Program-made: the position numbers and the translations under genes
Origin: Sulfurimonas sp.
GTDB taxonomy: Bacteria > Campylobacterota > Campylobacteria > Campylobacterales > Sulfurimonadaceae
Direction: 5' to 3'
Assembly: GCA_027448805.1 (NCBI GenBank)
Contig: DAIDMU010000072.1
Location: forward strand, 1 to 52,041
Length of the DNA: 52,041 nucleotides
Part shown: piece by piece, positions 36,921 through 47,126 of the stretch
Layout of the letters: each line of letters begins with the position of its first letter
Position numbering within the stretch: position 1 is the stretch's first letter
Notes under the pieces: model-generated
Seen by the model: only the letters and a program-made list of their open reading frames with translations
What the model was told of the DNA's origin: nothing
Database searches by the model: none

Positions 36921-37037
36921 TTAATCTATATAGAAAATAAAAATTGAATCCTGCTCTGCTTTCATATAGCCTCTCTTCTCTACATGTAAACGGAGGTCTT
37001 TTCCATTTTGTTTGACTTTTTTTGAAGCGCTTCTCAT
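36921..37037 (-). CDS. Candidate 38-aa small ORF (MRSASKKVKQNGKDLRLHVEKRGYMKAEQDSIFIFYID)
   Basis: ATG to TAA open frame in an otherwise unexplained gap; below the ORF-track length cutoff; weak RBS. Confidence 0.25.
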   Translation of the reverse strand: MRSASKKVKQNGKDLRLHVEKRGYMKAEQDSIFIFYID

Positions 37038-37059
37038 ATCAAACATATTACAAGAGATA

Positions 37060-37416
37060 TTATTTTATAATCGTAATACAGTCCTCGCCTTTTGGCACCA
37101 AACATAAAAAACTATACGCTTCATCACCGATTGTTTTATAGCTGTGGGAAAGACCTGCCGGAATCAATAAAACATCGCCTGCTTTTGCTTCAAAAGTTTC
37201 ATCTCCGATTTGCACAAGCGCGTGACCTGATAAAACATACTGCTCATGTTCGATGCTGTTTGTATGAAGCGGCATATGCCCGCCTGCTTCTATTATAAAG
37301 TTTCTCATTGCAAAATTTGGTGACTCATCAGGGGATAAAAGCATCTTCATGGATACGCCTTTTCCCGCCTTTTGAGGCATTGCTTCGATAGAATTAATTT
37401 GTTTGTGTAGGTACAT
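37060..37416 (-). CDS. Cupin domain protein
   Basis: GGHMPLHTNSIEHEQYVLSGHALVQIGDETFEAKAGDVLLIPAGLSHSY cupin motifs. Confidence 0.9.
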   Translation of the reverse strand: MYLHKQINSIEAMPQKAGKGVSMKMLLSPDESPNFAMRNFIIEAGGHMPLHTNSIEHEQYVLSGHALVQIGDETFEAKAGDVLLIPAGLSHSYKTIGDEAYSFLCLVPKGEDCITIIK

Positions 37417-37496
37417 AATAGCTCCCTATTATAAATTTTTTGGTAGCATATCATAAAAATGTTTTAGAGTTACCCTTATTATTTTGGAGATAATTT

Positions 37497-38420
37497 ATGA
37501 AAATAGCAAAAAATATAACCGAACTAATCGGAAATACTCCCATAGTCAGACTAAATAAAGCTTCAGAGCGCTGTGGCGCAAATATTATCGCCAAATGCGA
37601 GTTTATGAACCCTACAAGTTCTGTTAAAGACAGAATCGGGTTTAATATGATAAGACGTGCAATCGAGGCTGGCCAAATCATTGATGGAACTACCGTAATA
37701 GAGCCGACAAGTGGAAATACCGGGATAGCGCTTGCTGCAAATTGCGCCGCCCTTAATATAAAACTGATTTTAACAATGCCAGAATCAATGAGCATGGAGA
37801 GAAGAAAGCTATTAAAGGCGTTTGGGGCCGAGCTTGTACTCACTCCTGCCGCGCTTGGAATGAGCGGGGCAATTGCGAAAGCGGATGAACTAAAGAGTGA
37901 AATTCAAAACTCGATAGTCTTGCAGCAGTTTAAAAATCCGTCAAATCCTGAGATTCATGAACTTACTACAGCACAGGAGATATTGCGAGATACTGATAAA
38001 AAAGTTGACGCCTTTATTGCCGCAGTTGGGACTGGCGGAACACTAACCGGAACTTCAAAGGTGTTAAAGAGAGAGATAAAAAATATTGCAATATTCGCGG
38101 TTGAGCCGCTTAGCTCGGCAGTTCTCTCAGGAGAGTGCGCCGGTGGGCACGCAATTCAGGGAATAGGTGCAGGATTTATTCCAGACACCTTAGATGTTAC
38201 GGTTTATGGTGAAGTTGTAAAAGTTAGTAATGAAGATGCAATTAACACCGCAAAAATGTTAGCAAGGGAGGAGGGCCTGCTTGTCGGTATATCTGCTGGC
38301 GCGAATGTATTTGCAACGATGCAAATTGCCTCACGAGAGGAGTTCAAAGGCAAAACGCTTCTTACTATTCTTTGCGACACTGGTGAGAGATATTTGAGCA
38401 CAGAGCTTTTTAGTGAATAA
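37497..38420 (+). CDS. cysK: Cysteine synthase (O-acetylserine sulfhydrylase)
   Basis: ITELIGNTPIVRLNK; NPTSSVKDRIGFNMI; EPTSGNTGIALA; GTGGTLTGTSK. Confidence 0.93.
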   Translation: MKIAKNITELIGNTPIVRLNKASERCGANIIAKCEFMNPTSSVKDRIGFNMIRRAIEAGQIIDGTTVIEPTSGNTGIALAANCAALNIKLILTMPESMSMERRKLLKAFGAELVLTPAALGMSGAIAKADELKSEIQNSIVLQQFKNPSNPEIHELTTAQEILRDTDKKVDAFIAAVGTGGTLTGTSKVLKREIKNIAIFAVEPLSSAVLSGECAGGHAIQGIGAGFIPDTLDVTVYGEVVKVSNEDAINTAKMLAREEGLLVGISAGANVFATMQIASREEFKGKTLLTILCDTGERYLSTELFSE

Positions 38421-39012
38421 AACTTTTTTGGAAACCATCAAAGCAGCAGATGGGGAGCTTTTTCATATCTCTTTTCATCAAGAGCGATATGAGAGTGTTT
38501 TAAAAAAGTTTGGCGTGCAAGATGTGGAAAATTTAGAGCAATTTATAAAACCGCCGGAAATCGGTCTATATAGATGCCGCCTAACGTATGATTTGTCAAA
38601 AGGACCGCACAGGATAGATGTGACATATCATGAATACAAAAAAAGAGATATAAGCTCCCTAAAGCTTGTTTATGACAATGAAATAGAGTACGCCTTAAAA
38701 TCTGTATGTAGAGATAGACTGGATGCTCTGTATGACCAAAGAGGCGAATGCGATGATGTTTTAATTGTAAAAAACTCTCTTGTAACAGACACAACCATAG
38801 CAAATATAGCTTTTTTTGATTCAAAGAGATGGCTAACTCCTGCTTTCCCGCTGCTAAAGGGGACAACCAGAGAGAGGCTGATTAGAGATGGAAAAATATT
38901 TGAAGCCGATATAGCTGTAAAAGATTTAAAAAAATTTTCTAAAATTGCTCTTATGAATGCTATGGTAGATTTTGATATAATTACGCAAAACACAAAGGAT
39001 TTTTTTTGCTAG
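38413..39012 (+). CDS. Aminotransferase class IV (PabC-like) family protein
   Basis: FHISFHQERYESVLKKFG; DDVLIVKNSLVTDTTIANIAFF; TPAFPLLKGTTRERLI. Confidence 0.8.
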   Translation: MNKTFLETIKAADGELFHISFHQERYESVLKKFGVQDVENLEQFIKPPEIGLYRCRLTYDLSKGPHRIDVTYHEYKKRDISSLKLVYDNEIEYALKSVCRDRLDALYDQRGECDDVLIVKNSLVTDTTIANIAFFDSKRWLTPAFPLLKGTTRERLIRDGKIFEADIAVKDLKKFSKIALMNAMVDFDIITQNTKDFFC

Positions 39013-39464
39013 ATAATGTGATAGAAGATAAAAATTTTGCAAAAGTGATGCAAAAAAATATACAAAATTTGATAATTTATCTATTTGAAAAAGATGAGCA
39101 TTTTGGTGTTCTTTGCAAGATAGATCAGATAACATTTGAGCCCCCGCTTCCAAAAGAGATAAGCTCAGAGTTTAGGTCAATGACCCTTTTCTTTTTGGCA
39201 GGATACACATTTGACACTGCTGCTATTTTAGATGATAATTTAGTATTTGAGGCTGGATTTGGAACAGATAATTTTGGCAGCATTGTCACTGTTCCGCTTT
39301 TAGGCATAGTACAGATAATCATAGATGAAACACCGCTGCTTATAAATTTGGCAAATTATAAAAAAGTGAAAAAAACGGTTAAAAAGGTTGATAACGGAGG
39401 AGTTGAAAATTCAATGGCCTCTTTTCTGTCAAATCCTGAAAACTCAAAATTTTTTAAAAAATAG
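39006..39464 (+). CDS. Conserved-looking hypothetical protein
   Basis: Intact ORF overlapping the preceding gene by 7 nt; no recognised domain. Confidence 0.65.
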   Translation: MLDNVIEDKNFAKVMQKNIQNLIIYLFEKDEHFGVLCKIDQITFEPPLPKEISSEFRSMTLFFLAGYTFDTAAILDDNLVFEAGFGTDNFGSIVTVPLLGIVQIIIDETPLLINLANYKKVKKTVKKVDNGGVENSMASFLSNPENSKFFKK

Positions 39465-39479
39465 ACTTTTTGCAGAGTG

Positions 39480-39502
39480 TCTTGTGAGATTGACTCACAA
39501 GA
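39480..39502. terminator. Terminator-like hairpin between convergent genes
   Basis: TCTTGTGAG-ATTGA-CTCACAAGA perfect 9-bp inverted repeat. Confidence 0.6.
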
Positions 39503-39520
39503 TTGTTAAAGTTGTTCGAT

Positions 39521-40423
39521 TTATACTTTGTTTAGGGATAGTAAAAAGTTTACAACATTGTCAACAAAAGCGTCATGTTTTCTATCTTTTAGGTAGGCTA
39601 TATAGAAGTGTCTCTCAATCTTATAATTTTTAAGTCTTGCTTCAAAAAGCTTGCCTTCAGCAAGTTCAGCGGCAATTACATGTTTTGACATAACGGAGAC
39701 AATAGGTCTCTCGCTGTGTGGATCTGCATGTAAAATAGACTCTTTAATTGCGGTCGGGCTTCCTAAAATACCGAGCACGCTGAAGTTATTACACTGAACT
39801 CCCATCTCTTCAAAAACTTCGCTTGTAAGCTTTCTCGTATGTGAGTGCTCATCACGGCATATCCAGTCAAAATCAAGCAAATCATCGGCAGTCAAATGTT
39901 TTTTCAATGGCTGATTTGAAAACACCACAAGCTCATCTAAAACCCACTCTCTATACACAATACCGTCTCTAAAAACAGGAGATTCAATAAGGGCAACGTC
40001 TATTTTTTTATCTTCTAGCTGGTCTATAATTTCGCACGAGAGAGCGACATTCATATATACGTTATTGTTAATTCTTTTTTTAATTTCACTAAGATAGTTT
40101 GGTAAAACATAGTTTCCTATTGCATTTGATGAACCCATAATAAAAGTGAAATCTTTATTGATAATTTTTAAAACCTCTTTTTCACTATTTGCTATTGCTT
40201 TTTCAAGTCTAGAAGCGATTCTAAAAAGATCTTCACCCTCTTTTGTCAACAAAATACCGTTCTTGTTTCTATCAACTATTTTCGTATCAAGATAATCTTC
40301 AATAAATTTTATTTGCTGTGTAACCGCCGGTTGCGAAATGCCTAATTTTGCTGATGCCTTAGAAAAACTCTTCTCTTTTATGACCATCAAAAAAGTCTGT
40401 AACTTTGCAAAATCTTTTAACAT
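39521..40423 (-). CDS. LysR family transcriptional regulator
   Basis: LQTFLMVIKEKSFSKASAKLGISQPAVTQQIKFIEDYLDTKIVDR HTH. Confidence 0.93.
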   Translation of the reverse strand: MLKDFAKLQTFLMVIKEKSFSKASAKLGISQPAVTQQIKFIEDYLDTKIVDRNKNGILLTKEGEDLFRIASRLEKAIANSEKEVLKIINKDFTFIMGSSNAIGNYVLPNYLSEIKKRINNNVYMNVALSCEIIDQLEDKKIDVALIESPVFRDGIVYREWVLDELVVFSNQPLKKHLTADDLLDFDWICRDEHSHTRKLTSEVFEEMGVQCNNFSVLGILGSPTAIKESILHADPHSERPIVSVMSKHVIAAELAEGKLFEARLKNYKIERHFYIAYLKDRKHDAFVDNVVNFLLSLNKV

Positions 40424-40514
40424 AATAATTCCTATAAGTTTAGATAATAGGCAAAAGTATAACTCATTATTATAATTAATGCAATAGTTTCGTAATAATT
40501 TATATCTTTTTGGC

Positions 40515-40520
40515 TATAAT
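40515..40520 (+). promoter_or_regulatory. -10 element TATAAT upstream of the UvrD-like helicase
   Basis: TGGCTATAATAAATC, about 30 nt upstream of the inferred start. Confidence 0.5.
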
Positions 40521-40550
40521 AAATCAAATCAATAATAATAGCGGCAAGGT

Positions 40551-42599
40551 ACGGAAAAAATATTTGAAAAATTAAACAATTCGCAGGCTAGCGCTGTCAG
40601 GCAGACAGAGGGTCCTGTATTAATTTTAGCTGGAGCGGGCAGCGGAAAAACTACTACTATCGTTTCACGTCTAGCCTACCTTATAGAGGGACTTGGTATT
40701 CCCGCTTCAAATACTTTGACGCTTACATTTACAAACAAAGCCGCTAAAGAGATGAGAGAGCGTGCTTCTGGTATGATGAACAACCCTGCTTATCCCCCTC
40801 TTTTATGTACTTTCCATAAGTTTGGACTGCTTTTTTTAAAATTTAATATTCATCTTTTAAACCGCCAAAATAATTTTGTGGTTATTGATACCGATGATAA
40901 AAAGCGCATCATTAAAAAAATAAACAGTGAAATTCCCACACCGCTAATAGCGAGTGAAATATCGAGATATAAAAATTCGCTATTAACGCCTGACGATGCA
41001 TATAAGCAGGCAGAATTTTTTAATTATCAGCAGATTGCAAAGATTTATGAAGAGTATGAAACTTATCTTTTAGAGAATAATTTAGTAGATTTTGATGATT
41101 TAATCGCTCTGACATTCAGACTGTTGGATGAGAACTCAGAATTGGCGCATGCCACATCGCAAAAGTATCGCTACATCATGGTGGATGAGTATCAAGATAC
41201 AAATGAGTTGCAGTTGAAGCTTTTGCAAAAACTTTGCACAACGCATAACAACATATGCGTCGTCGGCGATGATGACCAGAGTATATATGGCTGGCGTGGG
41301 GCTCATATAAGAAATATTATGGAGTTTGATCAGGATTTTAAAGGCACTTCTGTTTTTAAGCTTGAAGAGAATTATCGCTCGCGAGAACCGATTCTTAAAG
41401 TTGCAAATGCGCTTATAGAACATAATCGCTCAAGGCTTGGCAAAAAACTTATTCCTACTCGCGGAGGCGGTGAAGATATAACTATCTTAAACTCCAATGA
41501 TGAAAATGAAGAGGCAAGAAAAATTGCTTCAAAGATTACAAAGCTTCTAGATTCAGGTGTGGGAGCAGAAAAAATAGCAGTGCTTTACCGCGTGAATGTC
41601 TTAAGCCGTTCAATCGAAGAGGGATTAAACCGTGCAGGAATTGCATATAAACTTGTCGGCGGTCTCAGGTTTTATGACAGGGCAGAGATAAAAGATTTGA
41701 TTAGCTATATCAGAGTTATTACAAATTTTCATGATGATTTTTCATTTAAGCGCATAGTAAACAAGCCAAAAAGAGGTTTGGGAAAAGCAAGTGTGGATAA
41801 GACAGAGTTGGCAGCACACGCAAACGAAACATCCATATTTGAGTATATCAAGAAAGTTCCAATCGCAGAGTTGGAGCTTTTAGTCAAAAACAAAAATGCA
41901 AAAACTCTTAAAAAGTTTGTTAAAGATATTCAAAATGTTGCAAAAATTGTAAGTGAATCTACATACAACTTTATAGATGTTTTGGAAGAGACATTCCGTC
42001 TTAAAGATATCTATATCGGCATGCCGGATGAAGCAGAGAGAGTTTTAAATATGGATGAATTTTACGGACTCTTTAGAGATTTCGTAAAAAATTCTCCAGA
42101 CTCTTCATTGGATGAGTTTTTAAATGAGCTGACACTTCAGAGTGAACAGGACCAAGTAGAGGGCGAGAGCATCTACATGATGAGTATTCACGCATCAAAA
42201 GGTTTGGAGTTTGACCATATATTTATAATCGGGCTTGAAGAGGGCTTCTTACCGCTTGTTGGTGATGGAAGTGACCTTGAAGAGGAGAGAAGGCTGGGAT
42301 ACGTCTCTTTTACCAGAGCAAAAGATACGCTAACACTCTCACATGCCGACAGTAGATTCTACAAAGGCCGCAGAAGCGATTTACAAAAGAGCAGGTTCTT
42401 TAATGAAGCGGGACTCTGCGAAGGCTCTTTGATAGTAGAGAAAAACACAGCCTTTAAAAAGGGTGATTTGGTGCGTCATAAAATCTTTGGAACTGGCAGA
42501 GTAAACGGTGTAAGCAAGTCAGGAAGAGAGTTTAAGTTAAATATTAACTTCGCCGGCACTTCAAGAGATATCTTGGCATCATTTGTTGAAAGACTATGA
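40551..42599 (+). CDS. UvrD/Rep/PcrA-type ATP-dependent DNA helicase, inferred non-canonical start (ACG at 40551 or ATA at 40560)
   Basis: In-frame upstream extension of the supplied ORF encodes EKIFEKLNNSQASAVRQTEGPVLILAGAGSGKTTTIVSRLAYLIEG (Q motif and Walker A); VDEYQDTN, DDQSIYGWRGA downstream. Confidence 0.88.
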   Translation, partial: TEKIFEKLNNSQASAVRQTEGPVLILAGAGSGKTTTIVSRLAYLIEGLGIPASNTLTLTFTNKAAKEMRERASGMMNNPAYPPLLCTFHKFGLLFLKFNIHLLNRQNNFVVIDTDDKKRIIKKINSEIPTPLIASEISRYKNSLLTPDDAYKQAEFFNYQQIAKIYEEYETYLLENNLVDFDDLIALTFRLLDENSELAHATSQKYRYIMVDEYQDTNELQLKLLQKLCTTHNNICVVGDDDQSIYGWRGAHIRNIMEFDQDFKGTSVFKLEENYRSREPILKVANALIEHNRSRLGKKLIPTRGGGEDITILNSNDENEEARKIASKITKLLDSGVGAEKIAVLYRVNVLSRSIEEGLNRAGIAYKLVGGLRFYDRAEIKDLISYIRVITNFHDDFSFKRIVNKPKRGLGKASVDKTELAAHANETSIFEYIKKVPIAELELLVKNKNAKTLKKFVKDIQNVAKIVSESTYNFIDVLEETFRLKDIYIGMPDEAERVLNMDEFYGLFRDFVKNSPDSSLDEFLNELTLQSEQDQVEGESIYMMSIHASKGLEFDHIFIIGLEEGFLPLVGDGSDLEEERRLGYVSFTRAKDTLTLSHADSRFYKGRRSDLQKSRFFNEAGLCEGSLIVEKNTAFKKGDLVRHKIFGTGRVNGVSKSGREFKLNINFAGTSRDILASFVERL

Positions 42600-43417
42600 A
42601 TAGACTCTTTGTTGCATACAAACCAACAGGGGTAGGTTCAAACTTCTTTTTAACAAAACTAAAAAGAAAATACAAAACTAAAAAAGCCGGCTTTTCAGGA
42701 ACGCTTGACCCTTTCGCAAGAGGGGTTCTTCTCATAGGTATCGGCAGTTATACAAAACTGTTTCGCTTTTTGAATAAAACGCCAAAAGTTTACCGCGCAA
42801 CCCTCTGGCTCGGAGCAAAAAGCGACAGCTTGGATACGGAACTGATTCAACATGTAGAAATTTTAAAAGAGCTTGATGAAGTTAAAGTTTTGCAAACCGT
42901 AAAATCTTTGGAGGGCTCACTTACGTATGAACCGCCGATATTTAGCGCAAAACGCATAGACGGGCAGAGGGCTTATGATTTGGCCAGAGCGGGCAAAGAG
43001 TTTACTTTAAATAAGATATGCTCAACGATTTATGAGACAAAACTGATAAGCTACTGCCATCCGTTTGTAACTTTTGAAGCAACAGTGTCTGAGGGGACAT
43101 ATATTCGTTCTCTTGGGTTGATAGTTGCAAATAGACTTGGCGTAGAGTTTGGGTCTCTTAGTGCTTTGGAGAGATTGAACGAGGGGCAGTTTAGATACGA
43201 CGGCGAAAAGCCGTTGGATATAAAAAAGTCTCTAAACATTAGGCAAAACTTTTACCATGGCGAGAGCGATAACCTAAAATATGGAAGAGTTCTTGCTTTA
43301 GAGGATTTAGAAATTAAAGAGGATGGATATTACTGGCTTGATGGCGGTAGTTTTATCTCAATTATAAATATAGCAAATACAGAAGTAAATTATGAATTAG
43401 GCAGGATTGAATGTTAG
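42596..43417 (+). CDS. truB: tRNA pseudouridine(55) synthase TruB
   Basis: LFVAYKPTGVGSNFFLTKLKRKYKTKKAGFSGTLDPFARGVLLIGIG. Confidence 0.93.
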   Translation: MNRLFVAYKPTGVGSNFFLTKLKRKYKTKKAGFSGTLDPFARGVLLIGIGSYTKLFRFLNKTPKVYRATLWLGAKSDSLDTELIQHVEILKELDEVKVLQTVKSLEGSLTYEPPIFSAKRIDGQRAYDLARAGKEFTLNKICSTIYETKLISYCHPFVTFEATVSEGTYIRSLGLIVANRLGVEFGSLSALERLNEGQFRYDGEKPLDIKKSLNIRQNFYHGESDNLKYGRVLALEDLEIKEDGYYWLDGGSFISIINIANTEVNYELGRIEC

Positions 43418-43641
43418 TACTATCCAGAAAAGTGGACGAGTCGATTGTTATCGGGGACAATATTATAATAAAAGTTATATCTGTTGAAAAGGGAGTTGTT
43501 AAGCTGGGAGTTGATGCGCCTAAAAATGTCTCCATAGTTAGAAATGAGCTGCTTGAAGATGTAAAAGATGCCAACATAGCGGCATCTAAAGAGACAAAAC
43601 TCTCTGATTTAACCTCCCTTAGTGCTATTATAAAAAAATAA
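43411..43641 (+). CDS. csrA: Carbon storage regulator CsrA
   Basis: MLVLSRKVDESIVIGDNIIIKVISVEKGVVKLGVDAPKNVSIVRNEL. Confidence 0.96.
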   Translation: MLVLSRKVDESIVIGDNIIIKVISVEKGVVKLGVDAPKNVSIVRNELLEDVKDANIAASKETKLSDLTSLSAIIKK

Positions 43642-43651
43642 GAGACAGATT

Positions 43652-44443
43652 ATGAAGCTATATAAAGCTTATGCTAAAGTAAATATATTTTTAAAAATAA
43701 CAGGCATAAGAGGCAGCTATCACGAAATTATCTCTAGATTTATGAGGGTTGACTCTCTTTATGATGAACTCTCGTTTGTTGAAAAAGAGCCTAGTGACCA
43801 CTTTAAAATTATCGGCTCTTTTTCCTGTGATACAAAGCAAAACACGATATATAAAGCCTACGTTGCGTTATTAGAATTTTTAGATGAAGCGCATACCGTT
43901 TCGTTGAAAAATCTGATGAGTAAATACGGCGTACATGTAAAAAAAAATATTCCTGCGTTTGCCGGTCTTGGCGGGGGAAGCAGTGACGCGGCGACATTTT
44001 TAAAAATGTGCAACGAGGTTCTGCATCTTGGACTTAGCCAAAATGAATTGGCGCTTGTAGGACTAAGGGTCGGTGCGGATGTTCCATTTTTTATTTACGG
44101 ATATGATAGTGCAAATGTCAGCGGAATAGGCGAAATAGTTGAAGAGTTTCAAGAAAAGCTGCTTGATATTGAGGTTATCACTCCAAAAATAGAGATAAGC
44201 ACGCCAAAGGTTTATGGTGTCTATAGAGAACATTTTTATAACCCCATAAACGGTTTTGAAGCAGAAAAGCTGAAAAAAACAGCATCATTGGATGTGCTAA
44301 AAAATATGAGTGTGGATGAGGCAAACGACCTCTTTAAGCCTGCGCTGGAAGTGTACAAAGAGCTAAAAAACCATTATAGACATGGATATTACTTCAGCGG
44401 TAGCGGAAGCAGTTTTTTTAGGGTAAAAGAAAAGGAGCAATAG
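43652..44443 (+). CDS. ispE: 4-diphosphocytidyl-2-C-methyl-D-erythritol kinase
   Basis: YAKVNIFLKITGIRGSYHEI; IPAFAGLGGGSSDAATFL; GADVPFFIYG. Confidence 0.93.
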   Translation: MKLYKAYAKVNIFLKITGIRGSYHEIISRFMRVDSLYDELSFVEKEPSDHFKIIGSFSCDTKQNTIYKAYVALLEFLDEAHTVSLKNLMSKYGVHVKKNIPAFAGLGGGSSDAATFLKMCNEVLHLGLSQNELALVGLRVGADVPFFIYGYDSANVSGIGEIVEEFQEKLLDIEVITPKIEISTPKVYGVYREHFYNPINGFEAEKLKKTASLDVLKNMSVDEANDLFKPALEVYKELKNHYRHGYYFSGSGSSFFRVKEKEQ

Positions 44444-44446
44444 GCA

Positions 44447-44899
44447 ATGGGCGAGACGATAGCAAAAAATAAAAAAGCCTATTTTGACTACTTTTTAGAA
44501 GAGAAGTTTGAAGCGGGATTGGTTCTTAAGGGAAGCGAGATAAAGGCCATAAGAGCAGGGCGTGTAAACTTAAAAGATAGTTTTATCCGTTTTGTGCAGG
44601 GTGAAGCATTTCTTTTTAACGCGCACATAGGCAGGTTAGAGACAACTCATCACTTTTATGCGCACGAAGAGAGGGGAAGCAGAAAACTTCTTTTGCATAA
44701 AAAGCAGATAGCAAAGATGATAAAAGCGGTTGAGAGGGATGGCTATACTGTTGTTCCTCTGCAACTCTATTTTAATGATAGAAATATTGTAAAAATTCAG
44801 ATTGCAATAGCAAAAGGAAAGCAGCTTCACGATAAGAGAAATGATTTAAAAGAGAAAGATATGAAACGCGATATGGAGCGTTCCATGAAAGATTACTGA
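44447..44899 (+). CDS. smpB: SsrA-binding protein SmpB
   Basis: [42 protein letters not shown]...[10 protein letters not shown]. Confidence 0.96.
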   Translation: MGETIAKNKKAYFDYFLEEKFEAGLVLKGSEIKAIRAGRVNLKDSFIRFVQGEAFLFNAHIGRLETTHHFYAHEERGSRKLLLHKKQIAKMIKAVERDGYTVVPLQLYFNDRNIVKIQIAIAKGKQLHDKRNDLKEKDMKRDMERSMKDY

Positions 44900-45765
44900 T
44901 GAAGCTCTTTCTCTCTTTTATTTTTTCTACATGTACAATTTTCGCGTTTGATGTAGAGGTTGTAAACTCAACCGTTTCAAACGGAAAAACTGCTCTTTTG
45001 GAGTTTAAAAAAGAGAAAAATATCAGCTATGAATATGCAGCGGTTGATAAAAAAAGATACAAAATTTTTGGTAATCCTGTAAATGGTGAAAAATTTTACG
45101 CATTGATTCCAATAAGTTATGAAGAGAAGCCTAGTGACAAAAAAGTGGAAGTTTTTTATAAAGAGGCGGGTAAAGAAAAAAGCAAAATCATCTCTTTAAG
45201 CATAAAAGATGCAAAATATGAGAAAGAGACATTGAGCGTTGATGACTCAAAAGTCACACTGAGTGAAGAGGACCAGCAAAGAGCTTCAAAAGAGTATGCC
45301 GAGGCGATGAAGATATACAACACGGCTACGCATAAAAGCTACATGACATCAGATTTTATAGTTCCAATGGATAGCAAAGTAACAAGCGATTTTGGAAAAG
45401 CGAGAGTTTATAACAATACGGTTAAGGGTTATCATGGCGGGACAGACTTTAGAGCTATTGTAGGCACTCCGTTTTTGGCAAGCAATGACGGAAAAGTTGT
45501 TTTAGTTCAAGATAGATTTTACTCCGGCGGCTCTGTTATAATAGACCATGGACATGGGATTTATTCCTGTTATTTTCATATGAGCAAGTTTGGCGTCAAA
45601 GAGGGTGAAGATGTTAAAAAAGGCGATGTTATAGGACTCTCAGGAGATACGGGAAGAGTAAGTGGACCGCATCTTCACTTTGGCATACGAATCGGAGGTG
45701 AGCAGGTTGACCCGCTTCACTTTATAGAGTTAATAAATAAAAATTTACTAAAAGGCACACAATGA
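44899..45765 (+). CDS. M23 family metallopeptidase
   Basis: GYHGGTDFRAIVGTPFLASNDGKVV...HGHGIYSCYFHMS...GPHLHFGIRIGG. Confidence 0.93.
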   Translation: MKLFLSFIFSTCTIFAFDVEVVNSTVSNGKTALLEFKKEKNISYEYAAVDKKRYKIFGNPVNGEKFYALIPISYEEKPSDKKVEVFYKEAGKEKSKIISLSIKDAKYEKETLSVDDSKVTLSEEDQQRASKEYAEAMKIYNTATHKSYMTSDFIVPMDSKVTSDFGKARVYNNTVKGYHGGTDFRAIVGTPFLASNDGKVVLVQDRFYSGGSVIIDHGHGIYSCYFHMSKFGVKEGEDVKKGDVIGLSGDTGRVSGPHLHFGIRIGGEQVDPLHFIELINKNLLKGTQ

Positions 45766-46358
45766 CACTATTTCAACTGCTAATGCTGGGGGCTTCGGCA
45801 TTTTTCGCATTTAAAGTTTATGAGCATATTAAAACACTAAAAGACGGTGGTTCAGAAGATATTGAGACTTCGTCGCAGGAGAATAAAACAGTAAATACAT
45901 TTTCTCCGTTTGATCCTGAAGCGCTGGTGATAAAGGCAGATGAAGAGTTTGAAGCAGGCAATCTGCAAAAGGCATACGCTCTTTTGAATGAAGCAAACGC
46001 AAAAAAGGCTCAAAATTCTGATGTTTTGTTTAAAATGGGCTATATTTTGCAACAGCTCGGTGATAACGAAGAGGCGCTAAAGCGTTACAAAGAGGCTCTC
46101 GAGCAGGACAAAGAGAATGAATTTATTCATAACTCCATAGCCAGTGTTTACAGGGCAAAAGGTGAGTTTGTATCGGCTAAAATCCACCTGAGCGCATCTT
46201 TGGCGATTGATGATAAAAATCCAATTACATGTTATAACTACGGAAATCTTTTGGTGGATATGAAACATTTAGATGAAGCCAAAGAGATGTATAAAAAAGC
46301 GCTGGAGCTTAAAGATGATTTTAAAGAGGCTAAAGAAGAGCTTGAAAAACTCGGCTAG
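45762..46358 (+). CDS. TPR repeat protein
   Basis: N-terminal TM segment; tandem TPRs (DVLFKMGYILQQLGDNEEALKRYKEALEQD...). Confidence 0.85.
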   Translation: MTLFQLLMLGASAFFAFKVYEHIKTLKDGGSEDIETSSQENKTVNTFSPFDPEALVIKADEEFEAGNLQKAYALLNEANAKKAQNSDVLFKMGYILQQLGDNEEALKRYKEALEQDKENEFIHNSIASVYRAKGEFVSAKIHLSASLAIDDKNPITCYNYGNLLVDMKHLDEAKEMYKKALELKDDFKEAKEELEKLG

Positions 46359-46366
46359 GAGAGCGG

Positions 46367-47089
46367 ATGAAAACATCGGAAATATATAATTTTTTAGACA
46401 AACTATCGCCTTTTGAGCTTCAAGAGCCTTGGGATAACTCAGGTCTGTTGCTTGGAGATTTCAATCAAGATATAGAAAAAATAGTTTTGAGCATAGACGT
46501 TGATGAAGCACTCATTGACTCCATGGAAGAAAACACTCTTTTAATAACACACCATCCGCTTATTTTCGGCGGACTTAAGCAGTTGGAATTTAGTAAATAT
46601 CCCGCAAATCTGATTCATAAAATGATGCAAAAAAATATCTCAAATATCTCAATGCACACTAACTTTGACCAAACGCATCTAAACGAATATGTCGCAACAG
46701 AAATTTTGGGGTATAAAATTGCACAAAAGGATGGGTTTGTTGCATATTTGGATATAGATGAAGATTTTGATACTTTTGCTTCTAAAGTTGCAGCAGCATT
46801 CTCTCTTCCGCATGCAAAATGTGTAAAAAGTTCTCCAAGAGTAAAAAGAGCAGCTTTGACAACAGGTTCAGGATGCTCTTTGATTAAATCAATAAAGGCG
46901 GATTGCTTTTTAACAGGAGATGTAAAATACCACGATGCGATGGAGGCAAAAAGTATAAATTTGTCGCTAATTGACATCGGACATTTCGAGAGTGAACAAT
47001 TTTTTGCAGAGATTTTACTGAAACATTTGAAAAATTTAGGTTTAGAAGCTATAATTTCATCATCAAAAAACCCTTTTACTTATATATAA
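46367..47089 (+). CDS. Nif3-like dinuclear metal centre protein (YbgI family)
   Basis: PWDNSGLLLGD; LLITHHPLIFGGLKQL; MHTNFD; FLTGDVKYHDA; DIGHFESE. Confidence 0.92.
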   Translation: MKTSEIYNFLDKLSPFELQEPWDNSGLLLGDFNQDIEKIVLSIDVDEALIDSMEENTLLITHHPLIFGGLKQLEFSKYPANLIHKMMQKNISNISMHTNFDQTHLNEYVATEILGYKIAQKDGFVAYLDIDEDFDTFASKVAAAFSLPHAKCVKSSPRVKRAALTTGSGCSLIKSIKADCFLTGDVKYHDAMEAKSINLSLIDIGHFESEQFFAEILLKHLKNLGLEAIISSSKNPFTYI

Positions 47090-47126
47090 GAAAATCGGCA
47101 TAACTATTTAATCCAAAAGGAGATTA

